Source of the DNA: an uncultured Muribaculaceae bacterium
Lineage (GTDB): Bacteria > Bacteroidota > Bacteroidia > Bacteroidales > Muribaculaceae
Assembly: GCA_947628305.1 (NCBI GenBank)
Contig: CANQZG010000025.1
Location: forward strand, 1 to 50,216
Length of the DNA: 50,216 nucleotides
Direction: 5' to 3'
The first letter of the stretch is position 1, and every line of letters begins with the position of its first letter. Made by a program: the position numbers and the translations under genes. The notes below the pieces were generated by a model. It saw only the letters and a list, made by a program, of their open reading frames with translations. It did not search any database and was not told the origin of the DNA. Positions 1 to 6,838 of this stretch are shown here, piece after piece.

Positions 1-458
1 TCGTCCTCTCCTTCCTCGTCCTCATCGTCCAAGTCGTCCAAATAGGACTTCTCCTCGAAGCCGTTGTTACATTCGACGTGCCGTCCGCAAGGAAGTTCGT
101 CATAGCCCATACACGAACAGTCGGGATAATCTTTGCAGTCCTCGCAGAAGTTGTAATGCTCCGCATACTTGCAAATATTTTCCAATTCGCACCCCGCACA
201 GGAATCGCGGTATTCGTAACTACGCCCTTCTTCGAGCGTACGCCGAAGGTTCTCATTGTCCTTTTGAAGTGCCTCGACCTTACCCGTCAAGCCCGCGATT
301 TCGTCCATAAGGTCGGTAGCTTTGCGGTAGCCCGCCTTTTCCAAAGCCTCGACGATCTTCTTGGCGCACGTCTCTCTGTCCTCGGGTTCTATGTAATCGC
401 CCGCGCCGAATTGAACCTTTATTTCGGCAAGAACCGTGTCGTATAATTCCTTGTTCAT
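1..458 (-). CDS. Cys-rich acidic-tailed protein, partial (3' end off window)
   Basis: The frame opens at ATG 458 and stays open to the left edge, so 152 residues are visible and the C-terminus is missing. The start overlaps the stop of the upstream gene (TAATG), which indicates translational coupling. Residues 1-80 look helical and charged. Residues 87-130 hold nine Cys (87, 90, 96, 105, 108, 114, 116, 124, 130) with CxxC spacing, which suggests metal binding. The visible end is a run of Asp/Glu. I do not recognise the family; it is the last visible member of the leftward early gene group. Confidence 0.75.
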   Translation of the reverse strand, partial: MNKELYDTVLAEIKVQFGAGDYIEPEDRETCAKKIVEALEKAGYRKATDLMDEIAGLTGKVEALQKDNENLRRTLEEGRSYEYRDSCAGCELENICKYAEHYNFCEDCKDYPDCSCMGYDELPCGRHVECNNGFEEKSYLDDLDDEDEEGED

Positions 459-985
459 TACTCTGCCCTCGCCAAAGATTCGATGAAAGGTTTTCCGTCC
501 TCGCCGCAGATGATTTTCCCCTGCCCGTTGCGTCCAGCTTTGCGCTCGTTCGCCCAATAGACTTGGAGCTCGCTCAAAGCGTGATGGCGCAGGGCGCCGT
601 TTGTGCGGTCCACTTCCTCACTGGAGGAGCAGACGAAGTACCCGCGCGTGCAGGAACCGATGACCTTCTCAAAGTCAGAGCTTATCCTGATTTCGTTGAT
701 GATGTCACGCAGCTTGCGTTCCGTGATGGAAAAGACTGCGCTCAACTGCCTTCCGCTTATCGCGTTTGCCTCGCCGCAATGAGACATGAGAGCGTCATAG
801 ACCCGAAACACGATTTCCTCATGACGGCTTTTGAGTTGGTCTTCCTCTTCTCTGGCCAGTTCGAAGGAACGCTCCGCCTGTGTCGCGATCCTGTCCTCGT
901 ACTCATCATCGTAAAGAGCGCACCTCTCCTCATACTCTTCCCTGCCAATACCGACCCAAGGCGCGTCATTGATTTCTCTGCTCAT
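458..985 (-). CDS. winged-helix-like phage DNA-binding protein
   Basis: 175 residues with a good ribosome site (GGGAGG) before ATG 985. The N-terminal 60 residues are acidic and probably coiled. Residues 61-117 read as a winged helix: a helix around RVYDALMSHCG, the segment ISGRQLSAVFSITERKLRD as helix-turn-helix, and a wing around GSCTRGYFVC. This arrangement is common in small phage early proteins that sit beside replication genes. Its gene overlaps both neighbours by a few bases, so it belongs to one operon with them. The DNA target is unknown, and the assignment rests on pattern only. Confidence 0.75.
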   Translation of the reverse strand: MSREINDAPWVGIGREEYEERCALYDDEYEDRIATQAERSFELAREEEDQLKSRHEEIVFRVYDALMSHCGEANAISGRQLSAVFSITERKLRDIINEIRISSDFEKVIGSCTRGYFVCSSSEEVDRTNGALRHHALSELQVYWANERKAGRNGQGKIICGEDGKPFIESLARAE

Positions 986-1287
986 TTGTTCTTATCCTCC
1001 CTGTAAAATAAGATTCGATTATTGATCCGCTCATAGGTGAGCACGATCCCCTTCCGCGCAAGCGTTTTCGTGACGTATCTCAATCCGCTTGCGGAAGCGA
1101 TGATGCTTTCAAGTTTCTTCAAAGTGCATCCGACGGCATTTGCAATTTCCTGATGCGTGATCCTCGTCGGCTCCTTCGGCGCATCCGTAAAGTCAGAGCA
1201 CTCACTGCGTCTTTTTGGGCGACCGTTTGGAAATTCCTTATTGCACTTTGATAAGTTTCCGCAGTTCCAACAAAGGAAGGGTCTCAT
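982..1287 (-). CDS. small zinc-finger/HTH protein
   Basis: Starting at ATG 1287 (GGGAGGTGCAAG before it) gives 101 residues; an upstream in-frame ATG at 1305 lacks a ribosome site. The N-terminus has CWNCGNLSKC and a further Cys near 30, a likely zinc knuckle. The middle (ITHQEIANAVGCTLKKLES) looks like a helix-turn-helix, followed by a basic beta-rich end. The stop overlaps the start of the 175-residue gene. The role is unknown, probably DNA or RNA binding in the early operon. Confidence 0.7.
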   Translation of the reverse strand: MRPFLCWNCGNLSKCNKEFPNGRPKRRSECSDFTDAPKEPTRITHQEIANAVGCTLKKLESIIASASGLRYVTKTLARKGIVLTYERINNRILFYREDKNK

Positions 1288-1308
1288 CTTGCACCTCCCG
1301 CTCAAAAA

Positions 1309-1659
1309 TCAGTCCGATTTCATCCCAAGAGCATATGCTTGCATGAACTCCTCTTCCCGAATCTCCGAGATCCGCTTTTTGCCGCCGAACCATTTGGAGA
1401 GGAACATCATGAGAAACGGCAGATCCGTTGCCCTGCAACAGAAGCGGAAGCTACGCAAATTCTTGTCCTGATCGACCTTCGCCTTTTCAAGAGAAAATGA
1501 ACGCCAGAACTCTTCCCACCATTCGTTTTGAATGCCGAGATAGAGTGCAAGCGTTCGAAATGTAACGGACCTCTCGAGGAAATCCTTCCATGACCAATTT
1601 TGTGCCAAGGCACCGAACTCCCGTGCCCGTGCGAGCAATGCTTTCCTTCCGCTATCCAT
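1309..1659 (-). CDS. hypothetical early phage protein
   Basis: The start chosen is ATG 1659, preceded by GAGAGGAAGG, giving 116 residues. The protein is helical and rich in Trp, Phe and Arg (WWEEFWRSF, FLMMFLSKWFGG), with no clear motif. It lies between the XRE regulator and the zinc-finger/HTH gene in the same leftward group. I do not recognise it. Confidence 0.6.
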   Translation of the reverse strand: MDSGRKALLARAREFGALAQNWSWKDFLERSVTFRTLALYLGIQNEWWEEFWRSFSLEKAKVDQDKNLRSFRFCCRATDLPFLMMFLSKWFGGKKRISEIREEEFMQAYALGMKSD

Positions 1660-1695
1660 AATCCTTCCTCTCCCGCAGTTCTGGATCAATTCGCG

Positions 1696-1893
1696 TCAAT
1701 TCTTCCCGTGCAGATAATCCATAGTAACGCCGAGAATATCGGCTAAAATTTCAAGAGTATCTGCGTTCGGTCTTTTCTTCCCGCTCTCGAAGTAGAAGAT
1801 CGCGGGTTGAGATACTGCCGCCAGCTTCGCCAACTCATGTTGCGAAAGCCCCTTCTTCTCCCTTGCCTCTTTCAATCTGTTCGGTGCGAACAT
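1696..1893 (-). CDS. XRE-family helix-turn-helix regulator (Cro-like)
   Basis: 65 residues from ATG 1893, which has the strong site AAAGGAGGGCGGGACT; an ATG 33 bases further up has none. Almost the whole protein is one XRE domain: LKEAREKKGLSQHELAKLA is the first helix pair, VSQPAIFYFESGKKRPN the recognition region, and ADILGVTMDYLHG the closing helices. It is the first gene of the leftward early operon and sits beside the opposing repressor module, the usual position of Cro. The inverted repeat CTTATTGACAGG at 1949 and 2018, just upstream, is a candidate operator for it (inference). Confidence 0.85.
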   Translation of the reverse strand: MFAPNRLKEAREKKGLSQHELAKLAAVSQPAIFYFESGKKRPNADTLEILADILGVTMDYLHGKN

Positions 1894-1952
1894 AGTCCCG
1901 CCCTCCTTTGCGTGCGCGTATGACAAATTCTAAAAATGATAACCGTTGCTTA

Positions 1953-1981
1953 TTGACAGGTGCCCCGAGAAGTGTTATAAT
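1953..1981 (+). promoter_or_regulatory. consensus sigma-A promoter for the structured RNA
   Basis: TTGACA at 1953-1958 and TATAAT at 1976-1981 with a 17-bp spacer match the consensus at all twelve positions. It points right into the gene-free structured region. The -35 lies inside CTTATTGACAGG (1949-1960), which is repeated inverted at 2018-2029. Confidence 0.8.
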
Positions 1982-1997
1982 GGTTTTGCTACGAACA

Positions 1998-2025
1998 ATT
2001 ACATACTTCGCAGAAACCCTGTCAA
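1998..2025 (-). promoter_or_regulatory. leftward promoter for the Cro-like gene
   Basis: On the minus strand TTGACA (2020-2025) is followed 16 bp later by TGTAAT (1998-2003), a 5/6 match to the -10 consensus. It faces the XRE gene at 1893. The -35 sits in the second arm of the CTTATTGACAGG inverted repeat, so one dimeric regulator could cover both this promoter and the opposing one at 1953. Confidence 0.55.
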
Positions 2026-2049
2026 TAAGCGGGCTGTTGTTTTCGCCGT

Positions 2050-2485
2050 ATAGGGTAAATGCACGGATCATGTTGCCTTAAGAAAGGCAGAAAGGAGGTG
2101 CTCATGTTGAAAGCACTTTTGAGTATGCCCGCGTATCTTGGAGCCGATCGGTAAGGAAGCGTAAGTCTTTACCAATTCCAATCGGCTTCGTGGAGTAGGC
2201 TACGGGCATACGACCATTGCTTGGTCGTCAAGGTAGAACCAAAACTATCCAAGCTACACCACTCCGAACACCGCTACCCCAATATGCGAGGGAACAGGAA
2301 GTTACAATGAGTTCCCGTTCGGAAAGATGCAAAAATTTGGCGGCTGCGAGCGTTCTCGTTGGGAAGGACGCTCACGGTTGTCGTCCCCTTTCTGATGCAA
2401 CATGATCCGTGCAGACGGCAACCACTACCCTATTCGGTTTTCAAACAACGGCTTTAAGGTTATCGGTCATCTTTCGATAACTTGA
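2050..2485 (+). ncRNA. large structured noncoding RNA candidate
   Basis: No convincing protein gene lies between 1894 and 2599, but the stretch is full of long helices. ATAGGGTA (2050-2057) pairs with TACCCTAT (2426-2433). The 17 bases 2060-2076 pair perfectly with 2397-2413. GTATGCCCG (2123-2131) pairs with CGGGCATAC (2203-2211), enclosing AGCCGAT/ATCGGCT (2142-2148, 2181-2187) and a GGTAA stem. Local hairpins lie at 2211-2227, about 2289-2315 and 2349-2376. Several pairs are G-U only when read rightward, which favours the plus strand, downstream of the perfect promoter at 1953. A GTTATCG/CGATAAC hairpin at 2459-2481 followed by TTGATT may be the 3' end. Size and phage context recall the large ornate RNAs ROOL and GOLLD, but I cannot assign it to either. 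Confidence 0.65.
2104..2154 (+). CDS. possible 16-residue leader peptide inside the structured RNA
   Basis: A very strong Shine-Dalgarno (AAAGGAGGTG) sits 3 bases before ATG 2104; the reading frame MLKALLSMPAYLGADR ends at TAA 2154. The frame overlaps the 5' strand of the GTATGCCCG helix, so translation would open that helix. It may be a regulatory leader, or the purine run may serve the RNA structure and not translation at all. Confidence 0.3.
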   Translation: MLKALLSMPAYLGADR

Positions 2486-2489
2486 TTAT

Positions 2490-2518
2490 AGTATATAGGA
2501 TACTTTCCCATATGTCAA
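2490..2518 (-). promoter_or_regulatory. repressor-controlled leftward promoter
   Basis: Minus-strand TTGACA (2513-2518), 17 bp, TATACT (2490-2495). The spacer begins with TATGGGAAA, and further copies of this half-site lie at about 2526-2546 as the inverted pair TATGGGAAA/TTTTCCCACATA. A near-identical promoter with the same TTGACATATGGGAAA start lies at 3588-3616 over the start of the repressor gene. By position this is the main leftward lytic promoter controlled by that repressor (inference). Confidence 0.65.
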
Positions 2519-2598
2519 GCGTTTATGGGAAATTTTCCCACATAAAATTAAAAAATTTTTTCCGCCCTGTTTGAGAGCGGAGGAAAGGAGATTTATAA

Positions 2599-3240
2599 AT
2601 GGAATTTCCGAGCAAATGTCCCTATTGTGGGAAGGACACGGTTCAAAATTATATCGGTAGTTTGCCCGATAAGTACGGCAACCCTAAAATCGGCACTTTA
2701 CCTGATATATGGGTAGAAGCTCATGACTGCGTTCACTGCCATAGACCAATTTTTCTCTTTATGGAGAAAGATACACAATCAGAAATAAGCTGGATGTCGA
2801 AAATCTGCTACATCATTCCGCCGTCAAAATTTATTGATTATCCAAAGCAAGTAATGGAGCTATCAAAAAATGCTTATGAGTTTTATTCCCAAGCCATAAA
2901 AGCCAAAGAACTTGGGTTAGACAAATTGGTTGGCGCAGGACTTCGATCGGCTCTCGAATGGCTTACATCGGATTACCTCATCAAAGTAAAAGGCTATACG
3001 GAAGAAAAGGCAGCCGGTTTAAGCCTTTACGACCGAATCGAGAAGATTGACGGTGATAGATATAAAAAAGTTTGCGGACACATTTTGAGAAAATTCGGCA
3101 ATGATAGTGTGCATATTGTCAAGCAAATTGATTTTACCGTTGACGACGCATTACCGCTGTATGGAATAATGATTGACATCATCGACACCGAATTAACGCT
3201 TATTGAGGCAGGAAAGCGGCTTAAAGAAATAAAACCCTAA
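2599..3240 (+). CDS. DUF4145-type protein with zinc ribbon and HEPN-like domain
   Basis: 213 residues, with GGAAAGGAG before ATG 2599. Cys7, Cys10, Cys44 and Cys47 (CPYCG, CVHCH) form a split zinc ribbon. Residues 85-205 are helical, with the segment GAGLRSALEWLTSDYL and a conserved-looking HILRKFGNDSVH, the pattern of DUF4145 proteins, which are related to HEPN-fold domains. HEPN-like proteins often act as RNases or as accessory parts of defence systems. Here the gene sits inside the lysogeny module between two copies of the repressor-type promoter, so it may be expressed in the lysogen and affect competing phages (inference). Confidence 0.7.
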   Translation: MEFPSKCPYCGKDTVQNYIGSLPDKYGNPKIGTLPDIWVEAHDCVHCHRPIFLFMEKDTQSEISWMSKICYIIPPSKFIDYPKQVMELSKNAYEFYSQAIKAKELGLDKLVGAGLRSALEWLTSDYLIKVKGYTEEKAAGLSLYDRIEKIDGDRYKKVCGHILRKFGNDSVHIVKQIDFTVDDALPLYGIMIDIIDTELTLIEAGKRLKEIKP

Positions 3241-3557
3241 TTTGGATTCCGATCTAAACTTAATGTCACACCATACTCCGTTGCCTTTTGTTCTATCGAG
3301 TGCATCAGCAATTCGAGTTCGGTAGATGCGGAAAGATTATGATACGCCATCCTACACTTTGCTTGAAAAACCCTGTTATACGTATCGTTCAATACATCCC
3401 GAACCGCAAGGCTGACAAATTCTTTTAAGTTCGCGACAAAACGTAATAGCTCACTTGTTGCCTTATAAGTCGAAGAACTCATCTCTTCCGTGATGGACAA
3501 AAGTTGTTTGGAAAAATCATCGCACTTTGTTTTGAAAAACTCACGTTCGTCGTTCAT
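3237..3557 (-). CDS. hypothetical helical protein of the lysogeny region
   Basis: 106 residues from ATG 3557 (GAGGTGCGGGGT before it). The protein is mostly alpha-helical with an N-terminal coiled-coil-like stretch (FFKTKCDDFSKQLLSITEEM) and no recognised motif. It is transcribed from the consensus promoter at 3588-3616, which overlaps the start of the divergent repressor gene, so the two genes form a typical divergent switch pair. Its stop overlaps the end of the convergent DUF4145 gene. The function is unknown. Confidence 0.65.
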   Translation of the reverse strand: MNDEREFFKTKCDDFSKQLLSITEEMSSSTYKATSELLRFVANLKEFVSLAVRDVLNDTYNRVFQAKCRMAYHNLSASTELELLMHSIEQKATEYGVTLSLDRNPN

Positions 3558-3587
3558 ACCCCGCACCTCACAAATGAATTTGATTAT

Positions 3588-3616
3588 ATTATATAGGAGA
3601 ATTTCCCATATGTCAA
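3588..3616 (-). promoter_or_regulatory. consensus leftward promoter overlapping the repressor start codon
   Basis: Minus-strand TTGACA (3611-3616), 17-bp spacer, TATAAT (3588-3593). The spacer begins TATGGGAAA exactly as in the promoter at 2490. The ATG of the repressor (3610) lies inside the operator half-site, so repressor binding here could also reduce its own expression. Confidence 0.75.
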
Positions 3617-4068
3617 GTAAAAACCAAAAAGAATGCTCCGTCCTCACGCAACGCCTCAACTCACTTTTCCAAGAGGAACGTGCGCGGGGAACAAGCGCAA
3701 GAAGTATTTTGTTGCAGCTCGGCTTGTCTGAAACCGCCCTCGCCGAATGGAATAGAGGTAAATCAAAGCCAACTCTCGGCGCAATCGCCAAGCTCGCCCG
3801 CTACTTCAACGTCTCGGCGGACTATCTGCTCGGGTTGACCGACGAAAGGAAACCGCTTGAAAGCCGCGAGGTTGGGCAGGTCTCCACCACTACCACTGTT
3901 CCCGCCGTGTTCGGTGAAATGCCCGACCTGTTCTCGGATGAGCGTTTCGTCAATACAGCGAAGATATACCACGAGCTTCCTGATGAACTGCGCGAACGGG
4001 CGTATATGCTTATCTACGGCATCGCGGTTGGGCTTGGATTGAATGTCGAAAAAATTATTGGGAGATAA
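3610..4068 (+). CDS. XRE-family lysogeny repressor (CI-like)
   Basis: 152 residues. The start is ATG 3610, with GGAG ten bases upstream; earlier in-frame ATGs lie inside the divergent promoter. Residues 8-75 are an XRE domain (SILLQLGLSETALAEWNRGKSKPTLGAIAKLARYFNVSADYLLGLTDE). The remaining 75 residues form a small C-terminal helical domain (ELPDELRERAYMLIYG) and not a LexA/CI-type peptidase, since no Ser-Lys protease motif is seen. Induction would therefore need another route than RecA-stimulated self-cleavage. It lies directly upstream of the lipoprotein and integrase, so these are probably the lysogen-expressed genes. Confidence 0.85.
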   Translation: MSSKNQKECSVLTQRLNSLFQEERARGTSARSILLQLGLSETALAEWNRGKSKPTLGAIAKLARYFNVSADYLLGLTDERKPLESREVGQVSTTTTVPAVFGEMPDLFSDERFVNTAKIYHELPDELRERAYMLIYGIAVGLGLNVEKIIGR

Positions 4069-4072
4069 TGAT

Positions 4073-5113
4073 ATGAAAAAACTCTTGAAGAAACTTTCCC
4101 CTCTTTTTGCGCTTGTCATGGCGTTTATGGTGTGCTGCTCGCTTGTCGGGTGTGGATGTGATCACGATTGGAAAGAAATATCTAATACTGCCACATGTCT
4201 TGAAAAGGGCATAAAAACACTTGAATGCTCAAAATGTCAAAAAACAAAAACCGAGCCGTCTCCTATTGCAGAACATAGTTTTGATGGTACAAAATGCGAT
4301 GTCTGCAAACTTGTTGTAACAAGCACTTGGTCTCCGAAATCAAATTGCACGAAATGTAGTAACGTAAATATGATTGGGGACAATAAGAGCTATTTTCAAA
4401 AACTCCATACAACTGCTACATGTATGGAAGATGGCGTTGCTTACTATAAATGTGACAAGTGCTATGAAAAATTTTTCGTGTTAGAAAGAGCGCTTGGTCA
4501 TTCTCTAAATAAGAATATATGCGAACGATGCGGTAATGCCCTGAAAGACCTTTCAGAGTTCCCTGAAACATATCGCATGGAAGTTTCTGACAAATTAGAA
4601 CACATTGCTCCATATACCATAGATAGCGAAACCTTCGTCACCGCCACACGCTTGCTTAAGTTATGCAAGGATGATATTACCGACTGTGAAAGCAGAGTAG
4701 AGAAAGCGCAGCGGGCGTTGGAAAATGCCAAGAATGAGGCAACCGTGCGACGCTATGTCGAGGGCGTCGGTTGGGTATGGCAAGCTGACGAAAAAAAGGT
4801 CGCCGCAGCAGAAGAAGATTTGGAAAGTGCGCAAAAATCTCTTCGGCAGGCCCAAGATGATTTAGATGTTTGCAAAGTCAGTTATGAGTTTAACTGCGAA
4901 GGCTACGCGTGGAATATCGCCATACTTGGCATAAAAGCAACGGACGCTAACAATTATGCCATTAACTATAATTTGGCATCTCTTGCAGCACTTGAAATGA
5001 GCACCCTTGATATTACCGATATGCCCTCATGGTACAAGGACATCATAAGCAATATTCAAACACTGACGGGATTAGACATAAGACAAAACTCGAATTCTGC
5101 CATTCCCGATTGA
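4073..5113 (+). CDS. lysogeny-module lipoprotein with tape-measure-like motif; candidate superinfection exclusion factor
   Basis: 346 residues from ATG 4073, four bases after the repressor stop, so co-transcribed with it. Residues 1-26 are a lipoprotein signal (MKKLLKK, hydrophobic core, SLVGC with Cys27). Residues 27-165 hold two or three zinc-ribbon-like repeats (CSKCQK, CDVCK, CTKCS, CDKCY, CERCG). Residues 200-255 are a coiled coil containing EATVRRY then W-VWQADEKK and AEEDLESAQ. The tape measure protein of this same phage has EATVRRY, WEWQTDEKK and AEKDLEKAR in the same order near its residues 1040-1085. Phage lipoproteins that block DNA entry by acting on the tape measure protein are known (Ltp of Streptococcus phage TP-J34). 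The exclusion role here is inference; the shared motif is seen directly. Confidence 0.8.
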   Translation: MKKLLKKLSPLFALVMAFMVCCSLVGCGCDHDWKEISNTATCLEKGIKTLECSKCQKTKTEPSPIAEHSFDGTKCDVCKLVVTSTWSPKSNCTKCSNVNMIGDNKSYFQKLHTTATCMEDGVAYYKCDKCYEKFFVLERALGHSLNKNICERCGNALKDLSEFPETYRMEVSDKLEHIAPYTIDSETFVTATRLLKLCKDDITDCESRVEKAQRALENAKNEATVRRYVEGVGWVWQADEKKVAAAEEDLESAQKSLRQAQDDLDVCKVSYEFNCEGYAWNIAILGIKATDANNYAINYNLASLAALEMSTLDITDMPSWYKDIISNIQTLTGLDIRQNSNSAIPD

Positions 5114-5138
5114 GCAAATCTATCGACTTTGGTATAAT
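5110..5138 (+). promoter_or_regulatory. integrase promoter
   Basis: TTGAGC (5110-5115), 17 bp, TATAAT (5133-5138), in the 59-base gap before the integrase. It would allow integrase expression separate from the repressor-lipoprotein message. A strong ribosome site TTAGGAGGAAATACC precedes ATG 5173. Confidence 0.6.
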
Positions 5139-5172
5139 CTTCCCTATCACTATCTTTTAGGAGGAAATACCA

Positions 5173-6507
5173 ATGAACCAACTCGCTCAAATCATCGCGC
5201 AGAGACTTGAAAGCGTTGAGCAAAGCGCACGGCAGACACTTCGAGACGTAGAAGCCATACGAGGCGTTTGCATGGGCTATGCGGCGGCAATGTCGGACTT
5301 CCATGCCCCTCCCCCGCCGCAGTACAATTTAGGCAATGGGTTTCAAGAAATCGTTTCTGAACCTGCTACCAAACAAAAGTCGGTAGCCGAGATCATCGAA
5401 GAGGTGAGGAAATTGATCATTGAACTCAAAATAAAGGGATCCGTTCGGGAGCACAAGAATGGTCTCTTGAAATTCACAAGTACAGTGCTCGGGTGCGTCT
5501 ATGGACGCTCAAAGGAGGAATTCGAGGAGAAATTAAAAGAAAAAATCAAAGAGCTGGCAAGACAACCGAAAAAGACAAATCAAAAGACCGCAAAACCGAA
5601 GGCGCCTCTTCTGTCGGAATTTTTCGAGAAAGAATACTTCCCGTATAAGAAGCGCCAAAATCTTGACAAGAAATACCTTCAAGACATTGAAAGGAAATTC
5701 CGATTCATCATGTCGAAAAAGCTCGATAAGCGGCTCACGGATTACACCCCGCAGATGATCGAAAAATTCCTGTATTCCGTCCCCCAGACGAGGAAGCGTC
5801 AGTTGCTCCAATGTTTGCTCAACAACATGTTCAAACGTGCACTTGCACTCGGACTTATCAAGATGAACCCGTGCGATGCGGTCGAGCATATGAAGCACAA
5901 GCAAGACAAAGGGAAGGCATTTTCATTTGATGAGCAAGAAGAGTTCTTCCACTTGCTTTTTCAAAATGAAAAACTCAGCCATGAGCAAAAATGCTACTTC
6001 ATTCTTGTTTACTTGACAGGGGCAAGGCGTGACGAAGCAGTGGGAATTCGCGTTGAGGATGTGGACTTCAAGAACAAAGTCTTACATATTTGCGGCACGA
6101 AAACGGACGGTTCAGACAGACGAATACCGCTTACTCCGCTTGTTGAAAAGTTGTTATTATCGTTGAAACCCAAGCGCGGCGCCTACTTCCATTTTTCCGG
6201 CAGCGCGGCAGATCACTACTTTAGAGCAGTGTGGAAAATTGAGAAAGGACATAAGCTGCACGATCTGCGCCACACCTTTGGCACCATTCAAAGGAGCGCA
6301 GAAAATGTAGACATGAAAACCGTCTCACTGTGGATGGGGCACTCAACGATTGATACGACAGCAAATATTTATACTCACCCGGAACAGTTAGATATTGGCA
6401 TATTCCTGCGTGGTGACATGAGCGAAGAAGAAAAAACCGCCATTTATCGTAAGAGATACAGCGACATTTTAACGCTCATTGATGGGTTTATCGGGAGTGA
6501 AAAGTAG
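5173..6507 (+). CDS. int: phage tyrosine integrase
   Basis: 444 residues. The C-terminal catalytic domain shows the family residues: Arg in YLTGARRDEAVG (about 286), HDLRHTFG (His 363, Arg 366), MGHSTIDTTANIY with His near 389 and the nucleophile Tyr near 400. Residues 115-235 form the core-binding (SAM-like) domain, and an arm-binding-like region lies at 65-115 with an extra helical N-terminus. It catalyses attP x attB recombination. Its 3' end is about 120 bases from a 60-base copy of the 3' half of a tRNA-Ser gene, the usual int-attP arrangement. Confidence 0.95.
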   Translation: MNQLAQIIAQRLESVEQSARQTLRDVEAIRGVCMGYAAAMSDFHAPPPPQYNLGNGFQEIVSEPATKQKSVAEIIEEVRKLIIELKIKGSVREHKNGLLKFTSTVLGCVYGRSKEEFEEKLKEKIKELARQPKKTNQKTAKPKAPLLSEFFEKEYFPYKKRQNLDKKYLQDIERKFRFIMSKKLDKRLTDYTPQMIEKFLYSVPQTRKRQLLQCLLNNMFKRALALGLIKMNPCDAVEHMKHKQDKGKAFSFDEQEEFFHLLFQNEKLSHEQKCYFILVYLTGARRDEAVGIRVEDVDFKNKVLHICGTKTDGSDRRIPLTPLVEKLLLSLKPKRGAYFHFSGSAADHYFRAVWKIEKGHKLHDLRHTFGTIQRSAENVDMKTVSLWMGHSTIDTTANIYTHPEQLDIGIFLRGDMSEEEKTAIYRKRYSDILTLIDGFIGSEK

Positions 6508-6625
6508 ACTTTTTACCGTGGATTTACCAAAAAAAGGCACGAAAAAAGCCGACCTAAACACACTCTATCTTGTGATAATATTTGTTAAAGTCGGCTATAT
6601 ATTGCGCTTGTTTGCCACTGGAGAG
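6508..6625. other. integrase-attP spacer, possible arm-site region
   Basis: The gap after the integrase holds AGCCGAC (about 6552-6558) and its inverse GTCGGCT (about 6588-6594) around an AT-rich middle. They may form a loose terminator for the integrase message or paired arm sites for it. No gene is seen. Confidence 0.35.
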
Positions 6626-6685
6626 ATTGGAAATCGTGTGATGGTGGTGAATCATCCGGAGGTTCGAATCCTCTTCTCTGCGCCA
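6626..6685 (+). other. attP: attP core: 3' part of a tRNA-Ser(GGA) gene
   Basis: The segment starts in an anticodon loop (TTGGAAA, anticodon GGA), continues through the 3' anticodon stem, a long variable arm (GATG...CATC), a T arm (GGAGG-TTCGAAT-CCTCT) and an acceptor strand, and ends with CCA at 6683-6685. The 5' strand of the anticodon stem and the D arm are absent, so it is not an intact tRNA gene. A 3' tRNA half beside an integrase gene is the classic attP identity block that restores the host tRNA after integration. Phage genes continue on both sides. The inverted repeat AGGTGGGAT/ATCCCACCT at about 6699-6729 follows it. Confidence 0.75.
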
Positions 6686-6805
6686 ATATTTAGTGATTAG
6701 GTGGGATTATCACCACAATATATCCCACCTAACGACTGAAACCCTACAACAAACAAACGAAATGATTTCTTGAAAGTACCAAATTAGTACTAAAACCCAT
6801 TGCGC

Positions 6806-6838
6806 AAAACCGTGTCACTTCGGTGAGGCGGTTTTTTG
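6806..6838 (+). terminator. rho-independent terminator
   Basis: The hairpin AACCG...CGGTT encloses TCAC-TTCG-GTGA and is followed by TTTTTT (6833-6838). It would stop rightward transcription leaving the integrase and attP region. It overlaps the last codons of the convergent HTH membrane gene. Confidence 0.75.

Noticed and set aside
1950-2490. Group I or group II intron
   Set aside because: No domain V-like hairpin of group II or P7/P3 core of group I was seen, and no intron-coded protein or interrupted gene flanks the region.
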